From positions 1 to 64,000 of the forward strand of contig NZ_CP087722.1 in NCBI RefSeq assembly GCF_024972735.1: 64,000 bases of DNA. Reading direction: 5' to 3'. Below, in pieces: positions 9,842 to 19,291 of the stretch. Within the stretch, counting starts at the first letter, position 1. Each line of letters starts with the position of its first letter. The stretch comes from Halalkaliarchaeum sp. AArc-CO (GTDB taxonomy: Archaea > Halobacteriota > Halobacteria > Halobacteriales > Haloferacaceae). A program made the position numbers and the translations under genes. The notes under the pieces were generated by a model. That model was not told the origin of the DNA. It saw only the letters and a program-made list of their open reading frames with translations, and searched no databases.

Positions 9842-10996
9842 TCACCACTGTATCGTCCGATGTATCTCCGAAAATGCTGTCGCCTCCTCAAGCGACCGCT
9901 GCAGTCGTTCAAGAGGTACCACGAGCGAATACTCCCGATATCGTCCCCCGTTTCGGCCCTCGTTTACTTCCTCATAGGTCAGTATGCCGTCGTCACAGAG
10001 GCGTCGAAACCGATCGCGCAACCGTCGTCGACTGAGTGGTTCGACGGGGATCGAGGCACACCAGCTCTCATACTCCGTCCGTAGTGTTGCGCTGGCTGCG
10101 GGGGTCCGTCCGGTTGACGCAAGTTCACCTGCCGCATACAAGACGAGCACGGAGTGTTCGTCCAACGTCCGAACCCTAGACATGAGATTCGCGTCTTTGA
10201 GCCGGGTTTTGGCCTCTTCGACGTGCTTACCGACGACCTCGGGAGCCAGGTTCTCTTGTGCGACTTTCGCGGATCGCGTAAACACGTCGAGCATGCTGTG
10301 GGCGTAGTCGCCGCGTTCAATCCCGTAAGCGGCACACAGGGGAACGACCTCCGGAGAGATCCGTTCGGCGTCGCACCCGCAATCGATACGATGGTTCAGT
10401 ATCTGCATCAATTCGTCGATGGAGAAGAACGTTGTGACCTCCTCGACTGAATACTCTTCCGGAATGAGCGACGCGTTCTCCTGCCTGGTGGTCACAACGA
10501 CGGCGATCCGAGCCGTAGTAGTCTCAGCCACATACGACAGGAGGGCCCGGATCAACGTCTCGTGTGTCGCGGCGGTTGCCCCGTCTATCGCGATTCCGTG
10601 GGGACCGACGACAGTCTCTAGTTCCCGCGCTAATTCGGTTAGAACAGTGTCCCGTGCGTATCCGGTTTTGCTAAGTGGTGGCCCGGATCGGAGTCTGTTG
10701 ATGAACTGAATTTGTTCGCGATACGAGCTGTTGTTTGGATCCGCTTCGAAATACGTCCACTCGTCAGGGGAACCGTCCACATCGGCGTCTACGACCCTCC
10801 GGGCGATGGTCGTTTTCCCAGTCCCGGAGGGGCCCCGAACCACGATCGCACCAGTCTGCTGTCTAAGTGCACGTCGGACCCCCTCTTGAACCCGGGTGAC
10901 GCCCTCCTCGCGAACTGGCAACGGAGCCGGGAGGTAATCCTCCCGGAACACCTCGTTCCGCTCGATCGGATCAGGTTGAACGTCGAAGAGTGACAC
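9842..10996 (-). CDS. Orc1/Cdc6-type replication initiator
   Basis: A 384-aa AAA+ protein of the archaeal Orc1/Cdc6 class, which binds origin repeats and loads MCM helicase. Walker A is RGPSGTGKTT (about 52-61). The N-terminal FREDYLPAPLPVREE matches the usual opening of haloarchaeal Cdc6 proteins. AAA+ Walker B and sensor positions are less canonical (IAIDGATAA, VVVTTRQEN). The C-terminal third (about 270-380) fits a winged helix. The start is GTG. Upstream lie two 28-30 bp direct repeats around a perfect 12-bp palindrome, plausible origin or autoregulatory sites. Divergent short Orc proteins like this commonly serve plasmid origins. Confidence 0.85.
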   Translation of the reverse strand: MSLFDVQPDPIERNEVFREDYLPAPLPVREEGVTRVQEGVRRALRQQTGAIVVRGPSGTGKTTIARRVVDADVDGSPDEWTYFEADPNNSSYREQIQFINRLRSGPPLSKTGYARDTVLTELARELETVVGPHGIAIDGATAATHETLIRALLSYVAETTTARIAVVVTTRQENASLIPEEYSVEEVTTFFSIDELMQILNHRIDCGCDAERISPEVVPLCAAYGIERGDYAHSMLDVFTRSAKVAQENLAPEVVGKHVEEAKTRLKDANLMSRVRTLDEHSVLVLYAAGELASTGRTPAASATLRTEYESWCASIPVEPLSRRRLRDRFRRLCDDGILTYEEVNEGRNGGRYREYSLVVPLERLQRSLEEATAFSEIHRTIQW

Positions 10997-11010
10997 ACTT
11001 GAGTTGTTAT

Positions 11011-11038
11011 CCGGGTTTCTCTTAAACCTTTGCGTCCG
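11011..11038. repeat. Origin/operator-like direct repeat, copy 1
   Basis: Begins CCGGGTTTCTC and ends TTTGCGTCCG. It aligns over its whole length with copy 2 at 11082-11111, with only a few substitutions and a 2-bp length difference. It lies just upstream of the Orc1/Cdc6 start. Confidence 0.6.
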
Positions 11039-11053
11039 GAGAAAAGACTATTC

Positions 11054-11065
11054 CGATAATTATCG
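11054..11065. promoter_or_regulatory. Perfect 12-bp palindrome CGATAATTATCG
   Basis: A perfect AT-centred palindrome midway between the two direct repeats upstream of the Orc1/Cdc6 gene. It could be a dimer-binding site or part of an origin. Confidence 0.5.
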
Positions 11066-11081
11066 AATATAGCCAGGAAAG

Positions 11082-11111
11082 CCGGGTTTTCTCACCCAAC
11101 CTTGGCGTCCG
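11082..11111. repeat. Origin/operator-like direct repeat, copy 2
   Basis: Begins CCGGGTTTTCTC and ends CTTGGCGTCCG. Same orientation as copy 1, with starts 71 bp apart. The spacing and location suggest initiator binding sites. Confidence 0.6.
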
Positions 11112-11164
11112 CTGTAATTGGGCCTCTGACGCCGAACACAAGAACTGCAGTCACGAGGGAATAC

Positions 11165-11175
11165 TTTTATACACT
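11165..11175 (+). promoter_or_regulatory. TATA-like element of the amidase gene
   Basis: CTTTTATACAC lies about 30 nt upstream of the amidase ATG, as expected for a leaderless or short-leader haloarchaeal transcript. Confidence 0.5.
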
Positions 11176-11201
11176 TCCCACGTGAGTAAATAGTACGCGG
11201 T

Positions 11202-12764
11202 ATGTTACGAACACCCTCGGAGAGAGAGTTGGCCGAAATCGCAGAGAGTCTCGGAATCGACCTCTCACAGGACGAGATTAGTGACTATCACAAGCTGGCG
11301 GAGATCACGTTCGACGACTACGAGACGATTCAGGAAACGCCCGAGCCGGGGAAACAACCCACGGAATTCACATACGGGGACCGCACGCCGGGAAAACAAC
11401 CGGAGGAGAACCCCCACAACATGTGGATTACCAAAGCGAAGGTCGAAACCGACGCGGGTGGGCTACTGAAGGATAAACGGATCGGACTCAAAGACAACAT
11501 CGCGCTTGCGGGCGTGGAGATGACCAGCGGATCCCGACTACTCAAGGGATACATTCCAGACATCGAAGCGACAGTGGTCCAGCGCCTGCTCGAAGCCGGC
11601 GGGACCATCGCGGGGAAACTCAACATGGACGAGTTTGGGTTCTCAGCATCCGGCGATTACTCGGGATACGGGCCGGTGACGAACCCCTGGGACGACGAAT
11701 ACCTCACGGGGGGATCCTCAAGCGGTTGTGGCGCGGCACTGGCGGCCGAGGAGGTAGACATCGCCGTCGGCGCCGATCAGGGCGGGTCGATCCGCATTCC
11801 GGCCGCCTGGTGTGGGGTAGTCGGACTCAGCCCCACGACGGGATTGATACCCTACACCGGGGTCATCCCGATGGACGCGTCAATCGACCACGTCGGTCCG
11901 ATGGCTCGGTCGGTTCGCGAGGTCGCAGAGGCGTTGACTGTGATGGCCGGGACTGACGGGATTGACCCGCGCCAGCCTAAGGAAATACCCGACCGGGACT
12001 TCACGACCGCACTTGAAGCCGAAGTTTCGGACCTCACGATCGCCGTCCTCGAAGAGGGGTTTAGCCACCCCGAGAGCGATCCGAAAATCAACGACAAAGT
12101 GCATGACGCACTCGCCAGGCTCGAAGAGGAAGGTGCCTCCGTCTCGACCGTCTCGATCCCAATGCACCTCAAGGCACCGCCGATCGCCCTGTTGATCTGG
12201 AGCTACGGTGGACTCCAAGTGCTTCAACAGGGGGCCCAGGGTTCGCTTCTCGACGGCTGGTATAATACGAAACTCTCACAGATCTTCTCGAAGTCCTGGC
12301 GCTCGTCGACGGATCAGCTTACCGACGCCGCCAAGGCGACCCTGCTCGCGATGGAGTATCTCAACCAGAAACAGCAGAACACACTGTACGCCAAAGCGCA
12401 GAACCTCAGTTACGCACTCACCGACGAGTACGCGAACGTCCTAGCTGACGCCGACGTCATCGCCATGCCAACGGTCCCGACGAAACCTCTCAAACACAAC
12501 CCCGAGCTCGATCGGGTCGACAAGATCCTGCGAACGTTCCCCCCGACAAAAAACACCTGTCCGTTCGTCCTCACGGGACACCCATCTATCACGGTACCGG
12601 CGGGAACTGTCGAAGGACTCCCCGTCGGGATGATGTTCGTGGGGAACCACTTCGAAGAGGATACGTTGCTTCGGATCGCATACACGCTCGAAGAGATCCT
12701 GAATCTCCCGCAAAGCCCTGAATCTCAACCGACGGAATCGGCGACCACAAACGATGCCGTATGA
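11202..12764 (+). CDS. Amidase-signature family hydrolase
   Basis: A 520-aa amidase-signature enzyme. The catalytic Lys is in IGLKDNI (about residue 98), the cis-Ser in TGGSSSGCGAALAA (about 170-183) and the nucleophile Ser in GADQGGSIRIPAAWCG (about 190-205). Such enzymes hydrolyse carboxamides or related C-N bonds; the substrate cannot be read from sequence. It resembles GatA but has no GatB/GatC neighbour. A polyamine-type ABC importer follows in the same direction (128 bp gap), so a catabolic role on an imported nitrogen compound is plausible. Confidence 0.85.
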   Translation: MLRTPSERELAEIAESLGIDLSQDEISDYHKLAEITFDDYETIQETPEPGKQPTEFTYGDRTPGKQPEENPHNMWITKAKVETDAGGLLKDKRIGLKDNIALAGVEMTSGSRLLKGYIPDIEATVVQRLLEAGGTIAGKLNMDEFGFSASGDYSGYGPVTNPWDDEYLTGGSSSGCGAALAAEEVDIAVGADQGGSIRIPAAWCGVVGLSPTTGLIPYTGVIPMDASIDHVGPMARSVREVAEALTVMAGTDGIDPRQPKEIPDRDFTTALEAEVSDLTIAVLEEGFSHPESDPKINDKVHDALARLEEEGASVSTVSIPMHLKAPPIALLIWSYGGLQVLQQGAQGSLLDGWYNTKLSQIFSKSWRSSTDQLTDAAKATLLAMEYLNQKQQNTLYAKAQNLSYALTDEYANVLADADVIAMPTVPTKPLKHNPELDRVDKILRTFPPTKNTCPFVLTGHPSITVPAGTVEGLPVGMMFVGNHFEEDTLLRIAYTLEEILNLPQSPESQPTESATTNDAV

Positions 12765-12892
12765 CCGTCAGAACGATGTACGTACGAAGGTTCATCTACG
12801 AACGTACGATCCACCCAGCGACAAACGCGAAAACGACACAAAAAGTTAAGTTCCCCCATGATTGATACACACACACACGCCAACTGCAAACT

Positions 12893-14008
12893 ATGACAGA
12901 CGAGAATCCGAACAACCCTCGGTCAAGTAGTGTAAACTCAACGAAAACCCACGTTTCCCGGAGGGCTGTCTTGGCGACAGCGGCGGCCGGCACGACCGTC
13001 GGTCTGACAGGCTGTATCGGCGGAGGTGGAGATGACCTCGAACTCAACGTCGCTGTCTGGGCCGGCACGTACGCCGACAGGTTCGAGGAAGTAGTCGCAG
13101 GAGGATACGAAGAGGAAACGGGAACCACCGTAAACGTTACTCCTGCTGGCGGAGAGATCCTTTCGGAGCTCCAGGCGGCGCCCGATGACAACCCGCCGTA
13201 CGACGTGGTTTCTGCAGACGAACTGTACTACCACCTCGGCGTGAACGATGGTCTCTACAACGAACTACGGGAGGAGAACGTCCCCAACCTGGAGAATGTC
13301 TATCCGTTCCTCAAAGACAAGCCGGGACAAGGGACCGAGTACGGAGTTCCAACCGACGGCGAGTTACTAGCGATTGCGTACGATGAAAGTGATGTTTCGT
13401 CTACAGACTGGGAGAAACTGCAAGATACTGATGAATATATCGGGTTCGAAGGAGTCTTCTACATCTATCCGATGATGATCGGAGCCCTCCTCGCCGGCGA
13501 GCGCGACGGTATTGGCGAGCTCTATCACGAAGAAAATCACGAGGCGGTATACGAGGAGGTCGAACAGCTCGCCGAAAACGTCGACATCTGGACAGGGTCC
13601 GCCGCGGAAATCTTCAACGGGATCGAACAAGGGATCATTACGCAAGCGATGTGGTATTCCGGAATGGCGTTCTCCGAAGCTGACGTAAACGACAACATTA
13701 GCGTCACGATCCCCGAATCGACGGGAGGATACGTCAACAACTACTGTACTGTAAGTGGGACAGACCACCGCGAGGAAGGGGAACGATTCCTCAACTACAT
13801 GCTGGAGCCGGAAGTCCAAACGGAGTGGGCTGAGACCGGATTCAACTTCATGGCGAGCATGGAGGCCGACCATCCGAATCTCACGGCGGAGGCCTACCCG
13901 TCGACGAACGAGGAGCTCGAAGCGGTCAACTTCGTCAACTTCGATCGGCTCGGTGATCTCCAGGGATATCTCAACGACCAGTTCCAGGAGATCCGGCAAG
14001 ACAACTGA
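12893..14008 (+). CDS. ABC substrate-binding lipoprotein, spermidine/putrescine type
   Basis: A 371-aa extracellular binding protein of the PotD/iron family. The N-terminus has a twin-arginine signal (SRRAVL, about 22-27) and a lipobox ending at Cys41 (GLTGC), so it should be exported folded by Tat and lipid-anchored. The mature part keeps family features such as LNVAVWAGTYADRF and YGVPTDGELLAIAYD. It is the first transporter gene; the ATPase and two permeases follow. Confidence 0.88.
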   Translation: MTDENPNNPRSSSVNSTKTHVSRRAVLATAAAGTTVGLTGCIGGGGDDLELNVAVWAGTYADRFEEVVAGGYEEETGTTVNVTPAGGEILSELQAAPDDNPPYDVVSADELYYHLGVNDGLYNELREENVPNLENVYPFLKDKPGQGTEYGVPTDGELLAIAYDESDVSSTDWEKLQDTDEYIGFEGVFYIYPMMIGALLAGERDGIGELYHEENHEAVYEEVEQLAENVDIWTGSAAEIFNGIEQGIITQAMWYSGMAFSEADVNDNISVTIPESTGGYVNNYCTVSGTDHREEGERFLNYMLEPEVQTEWAETGFNFMASMEADHPNLTAEAYPSTNEELEAVNFVNFDRLGDLQGYLNDQFQEIRQDN

Positions 14009-14077
14009 CGAACGAGCCTTCCCGGAGGACCCGTGCTATGACCGCCGAACCAAAACTTTGAAAAAATACTCAATACG

Positions 14078-15277
14078 ATGGCGACAACGAAAGCATCCGA
14101 AATGGCATCAGACTATCCTCAGTCAACAGAGGCGGCAGAAAAGAGACGGTCCAAGACAGGCGAGATAGCGCTGCGTACCGACGACCTCACGAAACACTTC
14201 GGACACATCACTGCGATCGACGAGACGAGTATCTCAGTAAAGGAGGGGGAACTCTTGTGTTTTCTGGGCCCCAGCGGATGTGGGAAGTCCACTCTCCTGC
14301 GAACGATCGCTGGCCTCGAGACTCCGACGACCGGGGACGTGTACATCGACGGCGACGTGGTCACCGACACACCACCCTACGACCGAGACTGTGCGATGGT
14401 GTTTCAAGAGTGGGCCCTTTTCCCGCAAAAGACCGTCCTGGAAAACATCACGTTCGGACTCAAAGTAAACGGCGTCGACAAGTCCGAGCGAATCACGAAG
14501 GCGGAGTCGTTCCTCGAGACGATCGAATTGGTGGACCACCGCGACAAGTACCCTTCGGAACTGAGCGGCGGGCAGCAACAGCGTGTCGCTCTCGCCCGAT
14601 CGCTGATTTTGAATCCGGAGGTCCTGCTTTTGGACGAACCTCTCTCGAGTCTGGACAAGCGCCTCCGCGAGCAGATGCAAATCGAGCTCAAACGCATCCA
14701 AGAAGAGTTCGATCAAACGATGGTCCACGTGACTCACGACCAGGAGGAAGCATTCACGATCGCCGATCGCATCGCGGTCATCAACGACGGCTCAGTCGTA
14801 CAGATCGGTACGCCTGACGAGGTATACAGCGATCCGAACAGCCTGTTCGTCGAAACGTTCCTCGGTGATACGAACGTCGTTACAGCCACCGTAACTGACA
14901 GCCACGTCGAAGAAGTCGATATTCCTTCGCTCGGCGAGAGAGTAACGGTACCCGACAGCGTACCCGACGCGATCAGCACCGAGACTCCTGTCGACACAGA
15001 AATATCCGTCTCGTTACGGCCGGATCGACTCAAATTGCGAATTGAGGGCGACTGGGACGACGTGACAGAGACTACCACTGGTCGGGTTATCGACGTGATT
15101 TACCGGGGTAAAAACGTCCGCTACTACATCGGGACAAGTGGCGAGTCAGATCTCTTCATCGACCGACCCGAGCGGAACTCCCCAGATATCAAGAGAGGGG
15201 AAGACGTGACGATCGGCTGGGACGCGTCCGACGCCCTGTACTTCACGCCGCAGGGGGACCGCATCGACGATGTCTGA
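14078..15277 (+). CDS. ABC importer ATPase, PotA-like
   Basis: A 399-aa ATPase of the polyamine/iron/maltose type. Walker A is GPSGCGKST, the signature is LSGGQQQRVALARSL, Walker B is VLLLDEPLSSLD and the H-loop is VHVTHDQEEA. Past residue 250 there is a C-terminal TOBE-like regulatory domain. An internal Met at codon 9 could also be the start. The stop overlaps the start of the first permease by 8 nt. Confidence 0.92.
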   Translation: MATTKASEMASDYPQSTEAAEKRRSKTGEIALRTDDLTKHFGHITAIDETSISVKEGELLCFLGPSGCGKSTLLRTIAGLETPTTGDVYIDGDVVTDTPPYDRDCAMVFQEWALFPQKTVLENITFGLKVNGVDKSERITKAESFLETIELVDHRDKYPSELSGGQQQRVALARSLILNPEVLLLDEPLSSLDKRLREQMQIELKRIQEEFDQTMVHVTHDQEEAFTIADRIAVINDGSVVQIGTPDEVYSDPNSLFVETFLGDTNVVTATVTDSHVEEVDIPSLGERVTVPDSVPDAISTETPVDTEISVSLRPDRLKLRIEGDWDDVTETTTGRVIDVIYRGKNVRYYIGTSGESDLFIDRPERNSPDIKRGEDVTIGWDASDALYFTPQGDRIDDV

Positions 15278-16184
15278 AATCACGCGGCAGTCGGGACTGC
15301 TCGGCCGCTTGGGTGCGTTCGCTGATTCCGACCGGAAGAACCTCCTTTTGATCCTCCCGCTGGCGATGCTCGAACTTTTGTTCTTTACCCTCCCGATTCT
15401 TCTGCTTGTCCGGATGAGCCTGTATGAACCAACGCCGGACTCGATATATGAATCCGGAACGATCTCTCTGGCTAGCTACCGGGAAATCGCAACGAATCCG
15501 TTACTACATGACATTATCGGGTTCACCGTGTTGTTTACGCTCCTCGTGACAGCAGTTACAGTAGTTTTGAGCACCTTTTACGCGTATGTTCTCTGGCGTG
15601 CCGACGGCGTCCTGAAGCAAACGTTATTGATATCTGTCATACTTGTTTTACTGACTACTCTGGTCGTTCGGCTGTTCGCCTTGATCCTAATATTTTCCCC
15701 GACAGGCCCGACGAACGAACTGCTACTCGCGTTTAACGTCATCCAGGAGCCGATCCGGCTGGTCAACAACATGTTCGGCGCGACCGCCGGGCAAGTCTAC
15801 ACAATCTTCCCGTACGCCGTACTAGCGATTTACAGTGTTATGACCACCATCGACGAGGACGTTCTGGAAGCGGCATGGGTCCACGGCGCCTCCCGTTTCC
15901 AGGCGTTTTACGAGGTGGTCCTTCCTGAAGCGAAACCCGGGATCGCTGTCGGGGCCGTTATCAGTCTCGCATGGACGTTTGGATCCTTCGCGGCTCCGGA
16001 TCTACTCGGTGGGAGCGGGCAGCGTACTATCGCCATAGAGATTCACTCGCTCATGCTCACGGAGTTTAACTGGCCCGTCGCCAGCGCGCTCGGGATACTC
16101 ATCATCGTTGGTGTCATCGTCGCGACGCTCCTCCTGTTCCGGTTCCTCGGCGTCGGTGGAGGTGATCTCGAATATGCGAACTAG
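15270..16184 (+). CDS. ABC importer permease 1, PotB-like
   Basis: A 304-aa integral membrane protein with about six hydrophobic helices. The EAA loop (EAAWVHGASRFQAFYEV, about 197-213), which docks to the ATPase, and the downstream VVLPEAKPGI mark it as a permease of binding-protein-dependent importers. It overlaps the genes on either side by 8-11 nt, so the operon is tightly coupled. Confidence 0.9.
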   Translation: MSEITRQSGLLGRLGAFADSDRKNLLLILPLAMLELLFFTLPILLLVRMSLYEPTPDSIYESGTISLASYREIATNPLLHDIIGFTVLFTLLVTAVTVVLSTFYAYVLWRADGVLKQTLLISVILVLLTTLVVRLFALILIFSPTGPTNELLLAFNVIQEPIRLVNNMFGATAGQVYTIFPYAVLAIYSVMTTIDEDVLEAAWVHGASRFQAFYEVVLPEAKPGIAVGAVISLAWTFGSFAAPDLLGGSGQRTIAIEIHSLMLTEFNWPVASALGILIIVGVIVATLLLFRFLGVGGGDLEYAN

Positions 16185-16977
16185 AGAGCGGTTCCTGCTG
16201 GGGCTCTTCCGGGCAGTGTACGTTGCGCTGTTTCTTCTGCTCGTAACGCCGCTTTTGATTGTCGTTATCACGTCCTTTACGGAGGCGCGCTACCTCACGT
16301 TCCCTCCGGAAGCGCTCACGCTCCAGTGGTACGGCGAGTTCCTCCAAGATTCCAGTTGGATTGCTGCCGTCTTCAACAGCCTCATCGTCGGTGTGGGAAC
16401 CATGGTGATCTCCACGGTACTGGGTGTCTCAGCGGCGCTCGGCGTCAGGGACCGCGACTCCCGCCTTACGAACGGGTTGATGCTCGTGAGCGTCCTTCCG
16501 CTGTTCATCCCCCCAGTCATCATCGGTGTGGCGTTGCTCAGCCTTTTGAGTCAGTACGGACTCCACCAGTCGTATGTCGGGGTTATTATCGCCCACACGT
16601 TGTGGGCCACACCGCTTGTGTTTTTCATCATGCAGGCGGTGTTCTCCCGGTTCAACTGGAATCTCAGGGACGCGGCGCTCGATCTGGGTGCTGGCCCGTA
16701 CCGCACGTTCTTTGAGATAGTCCTCCCTGAAATTCGGGAAGGACTAATCGCAGCCGGGGTGATCGCATTCATCGTCAGTCTTCAGGAGTTCATCATGGCG
16801 ATGTTCCTCACCGGTGTCGATACCCGGACGATCCCGGTGCTCGCGTATACGGCAATTCGGCAGGTCTTGGATCCGGTCGTCAGCGTGGTTTCGACAGTGC
16901 TCGTCTTCAGCGTCCTCGTCCTCGTGATCGTCGCCGCCCTCCTCTTGGGGACCGAGCGGTTGGCGCGTCAACTGTGA
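16174..16977 (+). CDS. ABC importer permease 2, PotC-like
   Basis: The second permease, with about six transmembrane helices and an EAA-type loop (DAALDLGAGPYRTFFEIVLP). I start it at the ATG at 16174 (MRTRERFL), which overlaps the previous stop by 11 nt and immediately precedes the first helix; the frame is open 22 codons further up but that would lie inside permease 1. With its neighbours it completes a polyamine-type importer (lipoprotein, ATPase, two permeases). Confidence 0.9.
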   Translation: MRTRERFLLGLFRAVYVALFLLLVTPLLIVVITSFTEARYLTFPPEALTLQWYGEFLQDSSWIAAVFNSLIVGVGTMVISTVLGVSAALGVRDRDSRLTNGLMLVSVLPLFIPPVIIGVALLSLLSQYGLHQSYVGVIIAHTLWATPLVFFIMQAVFSRFNWNLRDAALDLGAGPYRTFFEIVLPEIREGLIAAGVIAFIVSLQEFIMAMFLTGVDTRTIPVLAYTAIRQVLDPVVSVVSTVLVFSVLVLVIVAALLLGTERLARQL

Positions 16978-17081
16978 GTACCACCGTCCAGTCCACTCAT
17001 GTTTTCCCCCCTCAAGGACCCGACTGTGACCCGCCTCCACGTTCTTCTCACGAACGACGACGAGATCGACGCGTACGCGTG

Positions 17082-17189
17082 CTCGAGGAGAAAGCGGTAC
17101 ACCGCGCCCTGGGTGGTGTCCGGCGCGAGGTCGGGGAGCGATGGCCCGTCCTCGTCGATAGAGCGGAACTCGTCTTTCGAGATGGGCAT
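17082..17189 (-). pseudogene. 5' fragment of a duplicated winged-helix gene
   Basis: The first 36 codons (from MPISKDEFRSIDEDG to FLLEHA) are nearly identical to the start of the wHTH gene at 22413-22805. The similarity also continues upstream of the start codon to about 17214. After LLEHA the frame runs into unrelated sequence next to the permease gene, so the rest was lost in a recombination event. Confidence 0.85.
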
Positions 17190-17207
17190 CTTGAGTATTG
17201 GTTTGTA

Positions 17208-18071
17208 TTAGAAGTCCGCGGTCTCGAACCGCATGTAACCAACGAGGAATCCGACGAGGGGCCACAGCACGAGCACGACGACCCCGATCTCGGGGGTAAC
17301 GTAGAACGGTTCGACCTCGGTCGGCGACACCCCGATACCCGCCTGGCCACCCGCACCGACACTCCCCGCGAGATCCGGCAGCAGCGTGACGACGGTCGAA
17401 AAGTACGCCGACGACGGCGACACCTGCATCACTGGGAAGATCCAGTCAGGCATCGACGTCGGCAGTGCGAATCCGTTGACCACGTACAGTATAGCCACCG
17501 GAACCACGTCCCAGAACAACTCGAAGACGACGAAGAATCCGAGCGCGAGCGTCGTCGCACGCGTCGTCGACCCCGTCGTCGCGGAGAGTCCGACCATGAT
17601 GCTCGCGTAGGCGGCCGCAAAGCCGAGGGTTGCAACCAGAAACAGCACTATCGGAACGACGGCCACGGTACCGAGAAGCACAGCCCCAAAGCCGAGCCCG
17701 ACGAGGAGTCCGACGCCGAGCCCGAACGCGAGAACCGCCGCTCGACCGATCGTCTTCCCGGCGTAGACGTGCAGACGGGTCGTGGGGAGCGACAACAGGA
17801 GTTTGATGCTGCCGAGCTCGCGTTCGCCGGCGAGCGACTTGTAACAGACCACGATGGCGGCCAGCGGCACGAACAGGCTCGTGAGCCCGACCGTGAAGAA
17901 CACGAGTCCCCCGAACGTCGCGCCGGCCGGCTCGCCGAACAGCTGTGGCACCTCGACGTAGGCGTACGACGAGAGTACCGACAGCAGAACGAAAACACTC
18001 ACGAGCGCCCACAGCGCGCGGGACTGGATCGCGTCCCGGAAATCCTTTTTCGCGACGACAGTCCACGTCAT
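17208..18071 (-). CDS. ABC-2 type exporter permease
   Basis: A 287-aa membrane protein with about six hydrophobic segments, of the ABC-2/NosY class common in haloarchaea. It opens with TVVAKKDFRDAIQSRALW, the cytoplasmic amphipathic start typical of the family, and contains ERELGSIKLLLSLPTTR in the first loop. The start overlaps the stop of its ATPase gene (ATGA). The substrate is unknown. Its stop codon lies inside the segment duplicated between 17.1 and 22.8 kb. Confidence 0.88.
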   Translation of the reverse strand: MTWTVVAKKDFRDAIQSRALWALVSVFVLLSVLSSYAYVEVPQLFGEPAGATFGGLVFFTVGLTSLFVPLAAIVVCYKSLAGERELGSIKLLLSLPTTRLHVYAGKTIGRAAVLAFGLGVGLLVGLGFGAVLLGTVAVVPIVLFLVATLGFAAAYASIMVGLSATTGSTTRATTLALGFFVVFELFWDVVPVAILYVVNGFALPTSMPDWIFPVMQVSPSSAYFSTVVTLLPDLAGSVGAGGQAGIGVSPTEVEPFYVTPEIGVVVLVLWPLVGFLVGYMRFETADF

Positions 18072-18988
18072 ACCCGCACCTCCTGTTCGTCGTTCGTGTA
18101 GCGGACGAACAGGTCCTCGAGCGAGGATTCGACGACAGAAAAGTCCCGTACTGGCGTCACGCTCGTATCGATCGCCTGCAACACGGCGAACTTGGTGGCG
18201 TCGGCGACGACGACTCGAAGCCGACCGTCCTGCATCGAGGCGTCGGCCACTGACTCCAACCCCGCCACTCGTTCGACGACGGTCTCCGAGACGTCGTCGA
18301 CGTCGACGTACAGCACCTCACCAGTCTCCGAGGCGTCACGAAGCCCGTCGATGGTGTCGACCGCGACGAGCTCCCCGCGGTTGATGATCGCCACCCGGTC
18401 ACACACCGCCTCCACCTGCTCCATGATGTGGCTGGAGAAGAACACGGTCGTCCCGCGGTCGTTCTCCTCACGGATCAACTCGCGCATCTCTCGCGCGCCG
18501 TTCGGGTCGAGTCCCGTCGACGGCTCGTCGAGTACAAGCAGATCCGGATCCCCAGCAAGCGCCATCGCCAGCGCGAGTCGCTGTCGCATCCCTTTCGAAT
18601 AGCCCCCGGCCTTTCGGTCGGCGGCGTCGGCAATGTTCACCCGTTCGAGCAGTTCCATCGGGTCGTCGTCTACCTCCTTCAACTCCACGACGAACTCCAG
18701 ATGTTGTCGTCCCGTGAGCCGGTCGTAGACGTGGTAGCCGTCCGGAAGCACGCCGGTGCGCCGGCGGACCGCCTGTCCCTCAGACTGGGCGTCGTGACCG
18801 AGCACCGTCACGGAGCCGCTCGTCGGCCGGATGAAGTCGAGGAGAACGTCGATCGTCGTCGACTTCCCCGCACCGTTCGGCCCGAGGAAACCGAATATCT
18901 CCCCCTCCTCGATCTGCAGGTCGAGATCGTTCACCGCGACGACGTCACCGTAGTGTTTCGTGAGGCCGTCGATGTCGATCGCCGTCAT
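18068..18988 (-). CDS. ABC-2 exporter ATPase
   Basis: A 306-aa ATPase with Walker A GPNGAGKST (about 36-44), signature YSKGMRQRLALAMAL and Walker B LLVLDEPSTGLDP, then a C-terminal regulatory extension (about 215-306) as in CcmA/NosF-type drug or copper exporter subunits. It is encoded directly upstream of the permease, with an overlapping stop and start. Confidence 0.92.
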   Translation of the reverse strand: MTAIDIDGLTKHYGDVVAVNDLDLQIEEGEIFGFLGPNGAGKSTTIDVLLDFIRPTSGSVTVLGHDAQSEGQAVRRRTGVLPDGYHVYDRLTGRQHLEFVVELKEVDDDPMELLERVNIADAADRKAGGYSKGMRQRLALAMALAGDPDLLVLDEPSTGLDPNGAREMRELIREENDRGTTVFFSSHIMEQVEAVCDRVAIINRGELVAVDTIDGLRDASETGEVLYVDVDDVSETVVERVAGLESVADASMQDGRLRVVVADATKFAVLQAIDTSVTPVRDFSVVESSLEDLFVRYTNDEQEVRV

Positions 18989-19291
18989 CGCCGTCCGCAG
19001 CGTCCGAACGCGTCATCCAGGCAGTCATCAGTGCGTACATCGGCGTCTATCCGTACAGGACAGTACATAAAGACGAGTGACTCTGCGTACAGAGATAAGT
19101 CTACCTACGAGGTGACATATTCGGTCGCGTGGTCATCCCACCCGTTTGTACGGCAAGTGACCGAGACGTGATCGAATCGGGCTCAGTTCGTCGCTGCGAG
19201 CACCGATTCAAGTTGTATGAGCTGCAGGAGACATCACGAGTTAACGCTCCCGGCACCGAAGCTTAACCTGTTCTGGACCGCACGGTCGCGT

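Noticed and set aside
13367-13999. Reverse open frame of 210 codons within the substrate-binding gene
   Set aside because: Antisense shadow of a well-supported lipoprotein gene; composition has no family signature.
16974-18101. Long + strand open frame (375 codons)
   Set aside because: It is antisense to the ABC-2 permease (17208-18071), which has membrane helices and an ATPase partner. The + frame is Arg/Asp-rich low-complexity sequence typical of an antisense shadow in GC-rich DNA.
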